Assembly (NCBI GenBank): GCA_903851465.1
Contig: CAINOI010000033.1
Location: 62,001-126,000 of the forward strand
Direction of reading: 5' to 3'
Origin: an uncultured Bacteroidota bacterium
GTDB lineage: Bacteria > Bacteroidota > Bacteroidia > Chitinophagales > Chitinophagaceae
Length of the DNA stretch: 64,000 bases
The translations under genes were made by a program, and so were the position numbers. Below are positions 51,683 to 59,335 of the stretch, in pieces. Positions within the stretch are counted from its first letter, which is position 1, and each line of letters begins with the position of its first letter. Under the pieces are notes generated by a model that did not search any database, was not told the origin of the DNA, and worked only from the letters and a program-made list of their open reading frames with translations.

Positions 51683-52129
51683 TTATGCGTAAACCCTAAG
51701 GTTGTTTCCTGACAGTGCAGTTTTATATTGCTTCAATGCTACATTAGCAGGCCCTGTCAGCACAGCGCCTGTTGTAAAGAAGGCAGATCCGTGTGCAGAA
51801 CAATAAAAACGATTATTATTCGCTTGAAAGTCTACTGTTACTTGTTGATGGGTGCAAAGAGAACTTACTGCGATGTATTCATTGGTAAGTGTTCTGGCAA
51901 TGATGATATTATTTGTTTTATCTACATAGAATCCTCCAGCAGTGTTTAAGCTGGTATATGGATTTGTTGTTATATTGATTGTAAAATCAATTGCTTTATT
52001 TGTATTATTATTGGATCCAGTTGGTTGCGAAGGAGCACTGTCAGACTTTGAACAGGATTGCATGCAACCAAAAATCAATACAGAAGCCGCGCTCAGACCA
52101 ACTTTTTCAATGAAATCTTTTCTTTCCAT
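51683..52129 (-). CDS. Rieske [2Fe-2S] protein
   Basis: 148-aa exported redox protein. The N-terminus (MERKDFIEKVGLSAA... IFGCMQSCSKS) resembles a Tat leader without the second Arg, followed by lipobox-type cysteines, so a lipoprotein anchor is likely. The Rieske ligands are SSLCTHQ (Cys, His) and YCSAHGSAF (Cys, His) near 93 and 109. The domain is a small QcrA/arsenite-oxidase-like cap, and the disulfide Cys pair of bc1 Rieske proteins is absent. Redox partner unknown; a b561-like protein and YceI are encoded divergently next door. Confidence 0.9.
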   Translation of the reverse strand: MERKDFIEKVGLSAASVLIFGCMQSCSKSDSAPSQPTGSNNNTNKAIDFTINITTNPYTSLNTAGGFYVDKTNNIIIARTLTNEYIAVSSLCTHQQVTVDFQANNNRFYCSAHGSAFFTTGAVLTGPANVALKQYKTALSGNNLRVYA

Positions 52130-52195
52130 AATAATAAATTTTATGAATTAACAATTGTTAGGAATAATAAATATACAAATCAACAATCGATTCGG

Positions 52196-52203
52196 TACTT
52201 TTG
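52196..52203 (+). promoter_or_regulatory. Candidate -7 box TACTTTTG
   Basis: Exact TAnnTTTG match 42 bp before the ATG at 52245. No clear -33 TTTG at 19-21 bp upstream. Confidence 0.45.
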
Positions 52204-52244
52204 TTGTAGCACTTATATGAATCTAAATTAAAAAACATTTTCTT

Positions 52245-52895
52245 ATGAATAACTATTTGAGTTACAAATCTTTGTTAAAGGTAATTTTTTTATTCTTATT
52301 GATGGGTAGTCTTAATAAAGTTCAAGCACAAACAGATTCACTTTTACAAACCCTTTTGGTCAATGAAAAAATTGACAGTCAATTAATCACTCCATCTAAA
52401 ATGTTATTTACACAAAAATTAGTTTGGGGAACAAATGGCATTTTTAAGAACAGGTATGGTAATATTGAAGATCCTATAGAAAGAAGAAAAATTGATTTAA
52501 GAATAAGAAGAAAAATGTTGCAAATACATCAAATTGGTGGTTTTGTAACATTGGGCGGCATGTTAGCACAAGGTATTGTTGGAAGTCAGTTATATAATGG
52601 TTCCTATAAATTAAAGCAAACACACGAAGCGCTGGGAGCAGCGGTCAATCTTACTTATGGGCTCACTGCGATCAATGCTTTATTTACACCGCCTTCTACT
52701 TTCAAAAGAGATAAAAAAATAACTTCTATACGATTGCATAAGTGGCTGGCAATAGCACATATGTCTGGTATGTTGGCAACCAATATTCTAGCTTCTCAAA
52801 TCGAAAATAATCCCTCACTTAAACCTTATCACCGTGCAGCAGCCTATACAAGCTTTGTTAGTTTAGCAGCAGCCATGGTGGTGATTAAATTTTAA
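52245..52895 (+). CDS. Four-helix membrane protein with conserved histidines, cytochrome b561-like
   Basis: 216-aa protein with a signal-like start (KVQAQ, about 29) and a periplasmic segment to about 85, then four membrane helices, each with a His at or near its end: LQIHQIGGFVTLGGML, QTHEALGAAVNLTYGLTA, LHKWLAIAHMSGMLATNIL and YHRAAAYTSFVSLAAAM. The spacing would suit bis-haem ligation as in b561 or ferric-reductase-type proteins, but the match is structural only and the family is not one I can name. The YceI gene starts 3 bp downstream, and YceI proteins are frequently encoded with b561 cytochromes. Confidence 0.65.
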   Translation: MNNYLSYKSLLKVIFLFLLMGSLNKVQAQTDSLLQTLLVNEKIDSQLITPSKMLFTQKLVWGTNGIFKNRYGNIEDPIERRKIDLRIRRKMLQIHQIGGFVTLGGMLAQGIVGSQLYNGSYKLKQTHEALGAAVNLTYGLTAINALFTPPSTFKRDKKITSIRLHKWLAIAHMSGMLATNILASQIENNPSLKPYHRAAAYTSFVSLAAAMVVIKF

Positions 52896-52898
52896 ATT

Positions 52899-53423
52899 AT
52901 GTATTTACATGTAATACTTTCGTTCGTTGTATCCTTATTTTTTCAAAGTCCAACATTTGAAACAAGTGCTTCTTCGGTAAAATATTCAATGGTACACAAA
53001 TTGCATAGTTGGGAGGGCGTAAGCAAGGATTTAAAAGTGGCTACCAAGTGGAACGAACAAAAAAATGAAATAGAACAAATTTCAATTGTAGTGAATGTGG
53101 CTACCTTTAATAGCGGCTTATCTAGCAGAGACAGTCATATGATGGAAGTATTAGATGGATTAACTTATCCTAGAATTTTATTTAGCAGCTCAAGTGTGCA
53201 GTATACACCAGATGGTATATTCGTAAAAGGTAAATTACAGTTTCATGGTGTAGAGCGTATGATTGAAACTAAAGTAAAACTTGAAAAGCAAAATCGTAGA
53301 TGGGTGTTTTCTGGAAGCCTTCCTGTTTTATTAGAAGACTATAAAGTAGAAAGACCAAGTTTGTTATTTGTAAAAGTGGATAACAAAATACAGATTGATT
53401 TTCAAGTGGCTTATAATAACTAG
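52899..53423 (+). CDS. YceI family protein
   Basis: 174-aa exported lipid-binding-type protein. Short signal (FVVSLFFQS). YceI lipocalin-like barrel signature: SSVKYSMVHKLHSWEGVSKD, NSGLSSRDSHMMEVLDGLTYPRILFSSSSV, and VKGKLQFHGVERMIE. Family members bind polyisoprenoid or quinone-like lipids. Tightly coupled to the b561-like gene (3-bp gap), which supports a role with quinones or membrane redox carriers. Confidence 0.85.
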   Translation: MYLHVILSFVVSLFFQSPTFETSASSVKYSMVHKLHSWEGVSKDLKVATKWNEQKNEIEQISIVVNVATFNSGLSSRDSHMMEVLDGLTYPRILFSSSSVQYTPDGIFVKGKLQFHGVERMIETKVKLEKQNRRWVFSGSLPVLLEDYKVERPSLLFVKVDNKIQIDFQVAYNN

Positions 53424-53492
53424 AAAAATTTAGAAGCTATTTTTATTATAGCTAAGCATTGTAGTTATTAATGGTCTATTACAAAAACTCAC

Positions 53493-54239
53493 TTACTTAA
53501 TCTTATATACCAAGGCGATATTCCAAAGGAAGTCTTTGCCACCTGTAATTTCTGTTTCCAAAGTTTTATTGATGGTAGATTGTAAGCTAAATGGAAATTT
53601 CTTATGACTGATTGAACCATTTGCCGTAAAATAGGTGCCAGCTTTTTTATCGATATTCAAATAATACACTGCTGGCGTCAAACTAAGATTCAATTGATCA
53701 TTAAAAGCAATATTAGATACACCTAAATACAAGTTCACAAAATGTGAGGTTTGAAGTCCATCTTTTTGTAAACCATTACTTTGTAAATAATAGACCCCAA
53801 GATTTAAATTTTTATTAATCTTGAAATTAGGCACTAATTCCCATGCCAAGAATCTTCTAAGTTGATAGAGCTTTACATCCTTACCATTTTCAACTATATT
53901 TTTTGGAAACCAGTTCGCAGCAGGGTGCATCCCTGTTCTTAAAGAAAATTTGCCTTCCTGTATGGGCATGTAACGAAACCACAATAACATACTGCCTTTT
54001 GTAAGATCTGGTGCTAGTCGAATATCTGGCTCAACACTTAAGTTGTGTTTTTTCCAACTCATTTGAGAAGTGATTGCTGGACTATTAAAGGAGAATGTTG
54101 GAACAATTGAGAATCCATTATTAGTAATACCTAAATTGCCTGTGTAAGTTTGTGCGTATATAATAGTATTTAAACCACAAACAAGAAAGATTACCAAAGT
54201 GATTTGTATAAATTGTTTAATTGATTTGTGGTTGCGCAT
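53493..54239 (-). CDS. Outer-membrane beta-barrel protein (unnamed)
   Basis: 248 aa from the ATG at 54239 (MRNHKSIKQ); the open frame extends to 54278 but the short leader fits a signal peptide better (ending IIYAQ). The mature part is all alternating beta strands with aromatic girdles (LSVEPDIRLAPDLTKGSMLLWFRYMP, NLNLGVYYLQSNGLQ) and a C-terminal strand IALVYKIK, typical for small porin-like barrels. Family not recognised. Single gene with no operon partner. Confidence 0.65.
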   Translation of the reverse strand: MRNHKSIKQFIQITLVIFLVCGLNTIIYAQTYTGNLGITNNGFSIVPTFSFNSPAITSQMSWKKHNLSVEPDIRLAPDLTKGSMLLWFRYMPIQEGKFSLRTGMHPAANWFPKNIVENGKDVKLYQLRRFLAWELVPNFKINKNLNLGVYYLQSNGLQKDGLQTSHFVNLYLGVSNIAFNDQLNLSLTPAVYYLNIDKKAGTYFTANGSISHKKFPFSLQSTINKTLETEITGGKDFLWNIALVYKIK

Positions 54240-54317
54240 GAATAGGAATCCTTTTGATTTTGAATGCGCAAATATCAATATTAAATAGTAGAATAACTAA
54301 CTTATTGTATCATATTA

Positions 54318-54791
54318 TTAATTCAACGCCTTGTCTGCGCAACAGCTACTTGCAAAGGAGTCTGGTTTTGCTTTGAATGCGAAGCCCATCCCCATAATAT
54401 AGCCCATGGCGTCTTTCAAAGCTTCATTGCTCTTAAATTGGCTATTGGTATTAATGTCGGCGTGTACTTCCATTTCGATATCATGTTCAATGAATAAATC
54501 ACAAAGAGAATAAGCAATTTCGACACTCTTTGACACCTCGAGTAACATCCTTTCCTTTATGTGTAATGGTTGATTTGTTTTTTCATTATGAATAAACATG
54601 AATCCTCCATTTTTTTCCCTTAAAAAAACAATTACCGTAGCAAATTCAGTTACAGAAAGTTTTACCTGACTATCAGTGCCGATATACACTTTAAGTTTAT
54701 TGTTTTTTGCAGTTTCTTCTTCGATACACTTCTTCACATGCTCGGCAATAGGTATCGAAATCGTTTCTCCACTAAATTTACGCCAAATCAT
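54318..54791 (-). CDS. YkuK/DUF458-like RNase H-fold protein
   Basis: 157-aa cytoplasmic protein with the ribonuclease H-like fold of the YkuK (DUF458) family. Features: LKVYIGTDSQVK (first acidic Asp), FATVIVFLRE, ERMLLEVSKSVEIAYSL (Glu), MEVHADINTNSQFKSN (Asp) and the C-terminal AFKAKPDSFASSCCADK. The acidic residues match the RNase H metal site; no in vivo role is known. Two adjacent Cys near the C-terminus. Confidence 0.85.
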   Translation of the reverse strand: MIWRKFSGETISIPIAEHVKKCIEEETAKNNKLKVYIGTDSQVKLSVTEFATVIVFLREKNGGFMFIHNEKTNQPLHIKERMLLEVSKSVEIAYSLCDLFIEHDIEMEVHADINTNSQFKSNEALKDAMGYIMGMGFAFKAKPDSFASSCCADKALN

Positions 54792-54864
54792 AAGTATTGA
54801 TTTATTACTTACAATTTAAGCTATATATAATTACAGTCATATTAATTAAATAACAAGTTTTACC

Positions 54865-54872
54865 TAATTTTG
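54865..54872 (+). promoter_or_regulatory. Candidate -7 box TAATTTTG of the porin-YHYH-SCO operon
   Basis: Exact TAnnTTTG match 16 bp before the ATG at 54889; -33 element weak. The promoter would give a leader of about 10 nt for the four-gene operon. Confidence 0.45.
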
Positions 54873-54888
54873 TCACTCAAATTAATTG

Positions 54889-55953
54889 ATGCGTTATTCC
54901 TTCTTCTTATTAGTCCTATTTATTTCTATACATAGCTTTGCGCAAGACGATTCTACAAAGACACTTAAGCTAAGCACCTATGCCGATATGTATTATAGTT
55001 ATGACTTTTCAAATCCCAAAAATTTTGAAAAACCTGACTATAACTATAATTATAAAAAGCATAATCAATTGAATGTCAATCTTGCTTTTGTAAAATTGGG
55101 TTATCAATCCAGTCGTATGAGATCTAATTTGGCACTTATGACGGGTAATTATGCCATGTACAATCTAAGCGCAGAACCCAATTGGGCAAAGCCTTTGTTA
55201 GAGGCCAATATTGGGTATAAAATCTCTAAGCAACAAAATATTTGGGTAGATGCAGGGGTGATGCCTTCGCATATTGGTTTTGAAAGCGCAGTGGGTGCAG
55301 ATTGCTGGAACTTGACAAGGAGTATTTTAGCAGAGAACTCTCCCTATTATGAAACAGGTATCAAATTGAGTTACGCCAATAAAAAGGAAGATTTTTACCT
55401 AGCATTTCATGTACTGAATGGATGGCAGAAAATAGCAGTACCTAATTGGGATGGCAAGCCAAGTGTAGGTGTACAGATTACTTATAAACCAAGCAGTACC
55501 CTGACTTTAAATTATAGCAATTTTATTGGCCGCATACAATTAGATTCTATAAATCCTATAAGGGTGTTTCATAATCTCTATGCTATCTATGAGGCTTCAC
55601 CAAAAACAGCTTTCATTTTCGGTTTTGATATCGGCACACAAAATAATGCGCAAGGCAAGGGGGCAATTTGGTATACACCAGTAATGATTGCTAAACTAAA
55701 CTTAAATCCTAAAAGTAAAATTGCAGGCAGGCTTGAATATTATAATGACAAGCAACAACTCATTATCCTTACAACTACCCCCAATGGTTATCAAACATTT
55801 GGTGCATCGATGAATTATGATCGTCAAATTAGCTCTAATGTATTATGGCGCGTGGAATTAAAACAATACAAGTCCAAGGATCGTATATATAGATACGAAC
55901 AAACTAGCGCCTCGCAAACTTCGGCTACGCTGGCTTTGATTGTAAAGTTTTAA
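54889..55953 (+). CDS. Porin-like outer-membrane protein (BBP2/OmpL-like)
   Basis: 354-aa outer-membrane barrel, started at the ATG at 54889 rather than the TTG at 54886. Signal peptide to IHSFAQ. Match to the Bacteroidota putative porin group: LSTYADMYYSYDFSNPKN, YNYKKHNQLNVNLAFVKLGYQS, WVDAGVMPSHIGFESAVGADCWNLTRSI and AENSPYYETGIKLSY. The barrel ends in LALIVKF with a terminal Phe. First gene of an operon with YHYH, MORN and SCO genes (gaps 56, 0 and 3 bp). It may admit the solute handled by them. Confidence 0.82.
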   Translation: MRYSFFLLVLFISIHSFAQDDSTKTLKLSTYADMYYSYDFSNPKNFEKPDYNYNYKKHNQLNVNLAFVKLGYQSSRMRSNLALMTGNYAMYNLSAEPNWAKPLLEANIGYKISKQQNIWVDAGVMPSHIGFESAVGADCWNLTRSILAENSPYYETGIKLSYANKKEDFYLAFHVLNGWQKIAVPNWDGKPSVGVQITYKPSSTLTLNYSNFIGRIQLDSINPIRVFHNLYAIYEASPKTAFIFGFDIGTQNNAQGKGAIWYTPVMIAKLNLNPKSKIAGRLEYYNDKQQLIILTTTPNGYQTFGASMNYDRQISSNVLWRVELKQYKSKDRIYRYEQTSASQTSATLALIVKF

Positions 55954-56009
55954 ATTTCCTAAATTAAACTTTACAATATAAATTTGGTCTAAGAATAAAC
56001 CCCTGACAA

Positions 56010-56789
56010 ATGAAATTATTTTATTTTACCCTTTGTTCTGTCCTAGTTTTATTACAATCATGTAGTAAAGAGGTTGCTACCACGACCACTCCCAGTAGTC
56101 CAAATAACACGACTAACCCAGTTGTAAGTACAACAGTACCAGATATTTATAAAAAAATATATGGTGCGTCAAGTATTACTTCTGATGGTACTTATATTAC
56201 CATTAAAACCAATGGACTTCCTGATCATAAGAGTAGCTATTATGGCTCAACGAACGCATTGTATGATAATTTCTCTGGCACTACATTTGCAGGCTATCAG
56301 TTTCAAAAAAATCCTAATTCGATTGCCGAAAAAGCATATGTTTTCAAAATACCCATAGATCCTAAATTGGCCACTACACATGCTGCAACACCATTAGGCG
56401 CCATTGGGGTTTCCTTAAATGGAGTTCCTTTCTATAATCAATATGCAGGTCCCAATCAACCTTTAGCAAACGAAATAGTTTCTTTTGATCGTTATTGGGG
56501 ACACCCAACGCCTACAAGCGCATACCATTATCATGTGGAGCCACTTTATTTAACAACAGTAAAAGCAACCAAATCGGGATTAATGGGCTTTTTATTAGAT
56601 GGATTCCCAGTGTATGGTCCCGAAGAAAATGGCGTAATAGTTGACAATACTAAACTTGACATCTATCACGGACATACATTGGCCACTGCTGATTACCCGA
56701 GTGGGATATACCATTATCATATCACAAGCACTGACCCATATATTAATGGCTCAGGTTATTATGGAACACCAGGAACTGTTTCACAATAA
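56010..56789 (+). CDS. YHYH domain lipoprotein
   Basis: 259-aa lipoprotein (LLQSCSKEV, Cys18). A Thr/Ser/Pro-rich linker follows, and then a YHYH domain: AIGVSLNGVPFYNQYAG, SAYHYHVEPL near 170, GFLLDGFPVYGP, and GIYHYHITS near 236. The repeated Tyr-His-Tyr-His motifs look suited to metal binding. Function of YHYH proteins is unestablished; they are often encoded near SCO proteins, as here, which hints at copper or redox metal handling. The next gene starts at the following base. Confidence 0.85.
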   Translation: MKLFYFTLCSVLVLLQSCSKEVATTTTPSSPNNTTNPVVSTTVPDIYKKIYGASSITSDGTYITIKTNGLPDHKSSYYGSTNALYDNFSGTTFAGYQFQKNPNSIAEKAYVFKIPIDPKLATTHAATPLGAIGVSLNGVPFYNQYAGPNQPLANEIVSFDRYWGHPTPTSAYHYHVEPLYLTTVKATKSGLMGFLLDGFPVYGPEENGVIVDNTKLDIYHGHTLATADYPSGIYHYHITSTDPYINGSGYYGTPGTVSQ

Positions 56790-57416
56790 ATGAAACAATA
56801 TTTTATTTTGGGGTGCTTTATACCGGTCCTGTTTTTATCCGCTTGTGATTCAAATAATAAGGACAGTCAAAACAATCAGCTAGAACTTAAACCGCAGAAC
56901 ATAGTAGTAGCTAGCATTCCAACTATTTTTAAACCTAGCGCAGACAAAGGTTTTACTTTACACCAAGACACCCTATTTCATAATGACAAAAAATATAGTG
57001 GATTGGTGTATACGCTCTATAATACAAAGGATACCATGCAGATAGCCGGCTATTTGAACGGAGTTGAGGAAGGGCTCCAAAAAAAATGGTATCCAAATAA
57101 ACAGATCAAATCGACTAGGTATTATCATGTCGGTAAAAAAATAGGAAAACATCTTGGCTATTGGGAAAATGGACAAACACAGTTTGAATTTTATTTTGAA
57201 GATGGAGAACATCATGGTGTTGCAAAAGAATGGTATCAAAACGGCCAAGCATTTAGAATATTTCATTATGAACAAGGCTATGAGCAAGGCAGTCAAAAAA
57301 TGTGGTGGGAGAATGGTATTATAAGAGCAAACTATGTGGTAAAAAATGGCAGAAGGTATGGATTGGTTGGTTTGAAACTTTGCATGAATCAAAATGACTC
57401 TATTTTAAAAAAATAA
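56790..57416 (+). CDS. MORN-repeat (YwqK-like) lipoprotein
   Basis: 208-aa lipoprotein (PVLFLSACDSN, Cys19). The C-terminal half holds about four MORN_2-type repeats (GVEEGLQKKWYPNKQIKS, GKHLGYWENGQTQFEFYF, GVAKEWYQNGQAFRIFHY, GSQKMWWENGIIRANYVV). Databases label such proteins 'YwqK family antitoxin', but nothing here supports a toxin-antitoxin role. Zero-gap with the YHYH gene upstream and 3 bp from the SCO gene downstream: one operon. Confidence 0.82.
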   Translation: MKQYFILGCFIPVLFLSACDSNNKDSQNNQLELKPQNIVVASIPTIFKPSADKGFTLHQDTLFHNDKKYSGLVYTLYNTKDTMQIAGYLNGVEEGLQKKWYPNKQIKSTRYYHVGKKIGKHLGYWENGQTQFEFYFEDGEHHGVAKEWYQNGQAFRIFHYEQGYEQGSQKMWWENGIIRANYVVKNGRRYGLVGLKLCMNQNDSILKK

Positions 57417-57419
57417 TGA

Positions 57420-58136
57420 ATGACTCATATCAAGTTGTATATATATAGACTTATATCAATTAGTAACACTAGGTTCATGTTCAGTTCCATGCTCCTTTTA
57501 AGCTTTCTTATGTTGTCTTGTACAACAAACAATCAACCATTGGAAGCAATTACCACCGCCAACGAAACACTGCCTTTTTTTAACACACCCGATTGGACGC
57601 CAGAGTGGATTGAAAAAAAGGACAGTCAATACCAACAAATACATCAAATCCCAGCATTTATTTTTAAAGACCAGGAAGGGGAAATGATTTCAAATAAAAC
57701 GGTGAATGGGAAAATATATATTGCTAATTTTTTCTTTACAACCTGTCGTGGTATATGTCCCAAAATGACGAGTAATATGTACTTATTGCAGGAAGCGTTT
57801 AACTTAGATTCTACTATTTTATTTTTATCACATAGCGTAACGCCAGATTCCGATTCCGTTGCTATTTTAAAAAAATATGCGATCGAAAATAAGGTAAACA
57901 GTAAACAATGGCATTTATTGACTGGGTCTAAAAATGATATATATGACTTAGCTAAGAAGCAATATTTTGCTGGAGATACTATTGGGTACTATCAAACGGG
58001 GAATGAATTTTTACACACCGAAAACTTCATTTTAATAGATAAAAAGCAGCGCATTCGAGGTGTGTACAATGGTACATTATTAGTTGAAATAGAAAGAATA
58101 AAGGAAGATATCGCCATCTTAAAAAAAGAACAGTAA
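57420..58136 (+). CDS. SCO1/SenC family copper-binding protein
   Basis: 238-aa thioredoxin-fold protein, membrane-anchored by an N-terminal hydrophobic segment (MLLLSFLMLSCTTN, possibly a lipobox). It contains the copper motif TTCRGICPKM (CxxxC) near 105 and the distal His in EFLHTENFILID near 200, the three copper ligands of SCO proteins. Their usual role is metallating the CuA centre of cytochrome c oxidase or nitrous oxide reductase. No oxidase genes are in the window. Last gene of the porin-YHYH-MORN-SCO operon. Start at ATG 57420; an overlapping ATG at 57416 is out of frame. Confidence 0.9.
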   Translation: MTHIKLYIYRLISISNTRFMFSSMLLLSFLMLSCTTNNQPLEAITTANETLPFFNTPDWTPEWIEKKDSQYQQIHQIPAFIFKDQEGEMISNKTVNGKIYIANFFFTTCRGICPKMTSNMYLLQEAFNLDSTILFLSHSVTPDSDSVAILKKYAIENKVNSKQWHLLTGSKNDIYDLAKKQYFAGDTIGYYQTGNEFLHTENFILIDKKQRIRGVYNGTLLVEIERIKEDIAILKKEQ

Positions 58137-58150
58137 GTAATCTAATAAAA

Positions 58151-58182
58151 AAGGGTCTATACATTTGACTGCATAAACCCTT
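58151..58182 (-). terminator. Hairpin of the three-copy family, terminator of the SPFH gene
   Basis: Copy 1 (58151-58182): outer stem AAGGGT/ACCCTT, loop ATTTGACT. On the minus strand it ends in a run of six T, 28 bp after the SPFH stop codon at 58210. It differs from copies 2 and 3 by a compensatory C-G for A-T change next to the loop. Confidence 0.75.
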
Positions 58183-58209
58183 GATGATATTACCTTCTAG
58201 TTGTAAATT

Positions 58210-59133
58210 TTATTTACTGTTCTCTTTCTTTGTAATCAATCCCATCATTTGTTTCATAGTCTTATCCATCCCATCAGGGCTACCGTCTAAAAATATGACA
58301 TTGCCTTTTCCATATTCTGCAAAATTCTTGATGGCTTCGGTCCACATGCTGAATAAAATTACATTGGTATCTAAATTCGCTTGCTTCATCTCTTCAGCCG
58401 CTTCTGTCATACCCTTAGCTACCTCTTGTCTGAATAGTGCAACACCTTGACCTCTTAATTGAGCCGCTTCTTTCTCGGCTTGTGCAGATATTTTAATTGA
58501 ATTACCTTCTGCTTCTGCAGCTTTCGTTTTTGTAATTAATAAAGCTTGTCCTTCGTTTTCGGCAGCCGCTTTTAAGTTATTACTAGCAACCACCTTACTC
58601 ATACTTTCCATTACCACTTGGTCAAAAGTGATGTCATTAATTTGAAGGTCTTGTAAATGGTATCCCCATTCTTCTAAACTATTATCAATTTGTTCTTTTA
58701 CAAAGTCAACAATCTCCCTGCGAGCAGTTAAGACCTCTGCTTGACGCTTTGTTGCCACATAGGCTCTAATGCTTCCTTCTACGGTTCTAACAAGGGCCTG
58801 CATCAAATCCTTATTACTAATAAATTTAAAAGCAACTTTTTTGATTGTTTCTTCCTCGGCATTTTGAACAGAGTACAATAGCATACTTTTAAAGTATACA
58901 TTCGCTTGGTCAATCGTTACCGCCTGAAACTCAAGCTCAATACTTTGGTTTTGAATGCTCACTCTTCTAAATATAGTCTCCACTAAAGGGATTTTAAATC
59001 TTAAACCTGGGAGCATAATTCTTTGGTACTTGCCAAACATGGTGATGATGGCGATGGTCCCTTGATTCACCACCACAAAGCTAAAAAATAGCACCGATAA
59101 GACACAAATAGAGATAACTAAAAATTCGAGCAT
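58210..59133 (-). CDS. SPFH/band-7 domain protein (stomatin/prohibitin-like)
   Basis: 307-aa membrane-anchored scaffold protein. N-terminal transmembrane helix (2-23, EFLVISICVLSVLFFSFVVV), then the SPFH domain (NQGTIAIITMFGKYQRIMLPGLRFKIPLVE, SIELEFQAVTIDQANVYFKSMLLY) and a long helical coiled-coil tail rich in Ala, Glu, Lys and Gln (NNLKAAAENEGQALLITKTKAAEAEG, SAQAEKEAAQLRG). It probably forms oligomeric rings organising membrane microdomains; the partner protease or NfeD is not adjacent. It has its own terminator hairpin, copy 1 of the family. Confidence 0.9.
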   Translation of the reverse strand: MLEFLVISICVLSVLFFSFVVVNQGTIAIITMFGKYQRIMLPGLRFKIPLVETIFRRVSIQNQSIELEFQAVTIDQANVYFKSMLLYSVQNAEEETIKKVAFKFISNKDLMQALVRTVEGSIRAYVATKRQAEVLTARREIVDFVKEQIDNSLEEWGYHLQDLQINDITFDQVVMESMSKVVASNNLKAAAENEGQALLITKTKAAEAEGNSIKISAQAEKEAAQLRGQGVALFRQEVAKGMTEAAEEMKQANLDTNVILFSMWTEAIKNFAEYGKGNVIFLDGSPDGMDKTMKQMMGLITKKENSK

Positions 59134-59259
59134 AAAATATAGTTTAACGATTTAAATTATAATAGCATTTGCAAATACATATTAGCTATAAATATTGAAT
59201 AAACCAAAGCTACCGGTAATTTATTAAAAATTTAATTGAATATATCCAAAAGATAAAGC

Positions 59260-59286
59260 GGCCTATGAATTTGACTTCATAGACCA
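59260..59286 (-). repeat. Hairpin of the three-copy family (copy 2)
   Basis: GGCCTATGAATTTGACTT and continuation to 59286; identical over 27 bp to copy 3 at 60990-61016. It sits 50 bp past the stop of the choice-of-anchor I gene. The U-tract after it on the minus strand is weak (GCTTTATCTTTT), so termination is less certain here. Confidence 0.75.
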
Positions 59287-59335
59287 CTTCTAAAAATTTG
59301 TACTGTTAGTTATAATAAACCCCTCAAACCCTTTA

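Noticed and set aside
56790-57416. Toxin-antitoxin system (YwqK 'antitoxin')
   Set aside because: No toxin gene; the label is an automatic family name. The protein is an MORN-repeat lipoprotein within an envelope operon.
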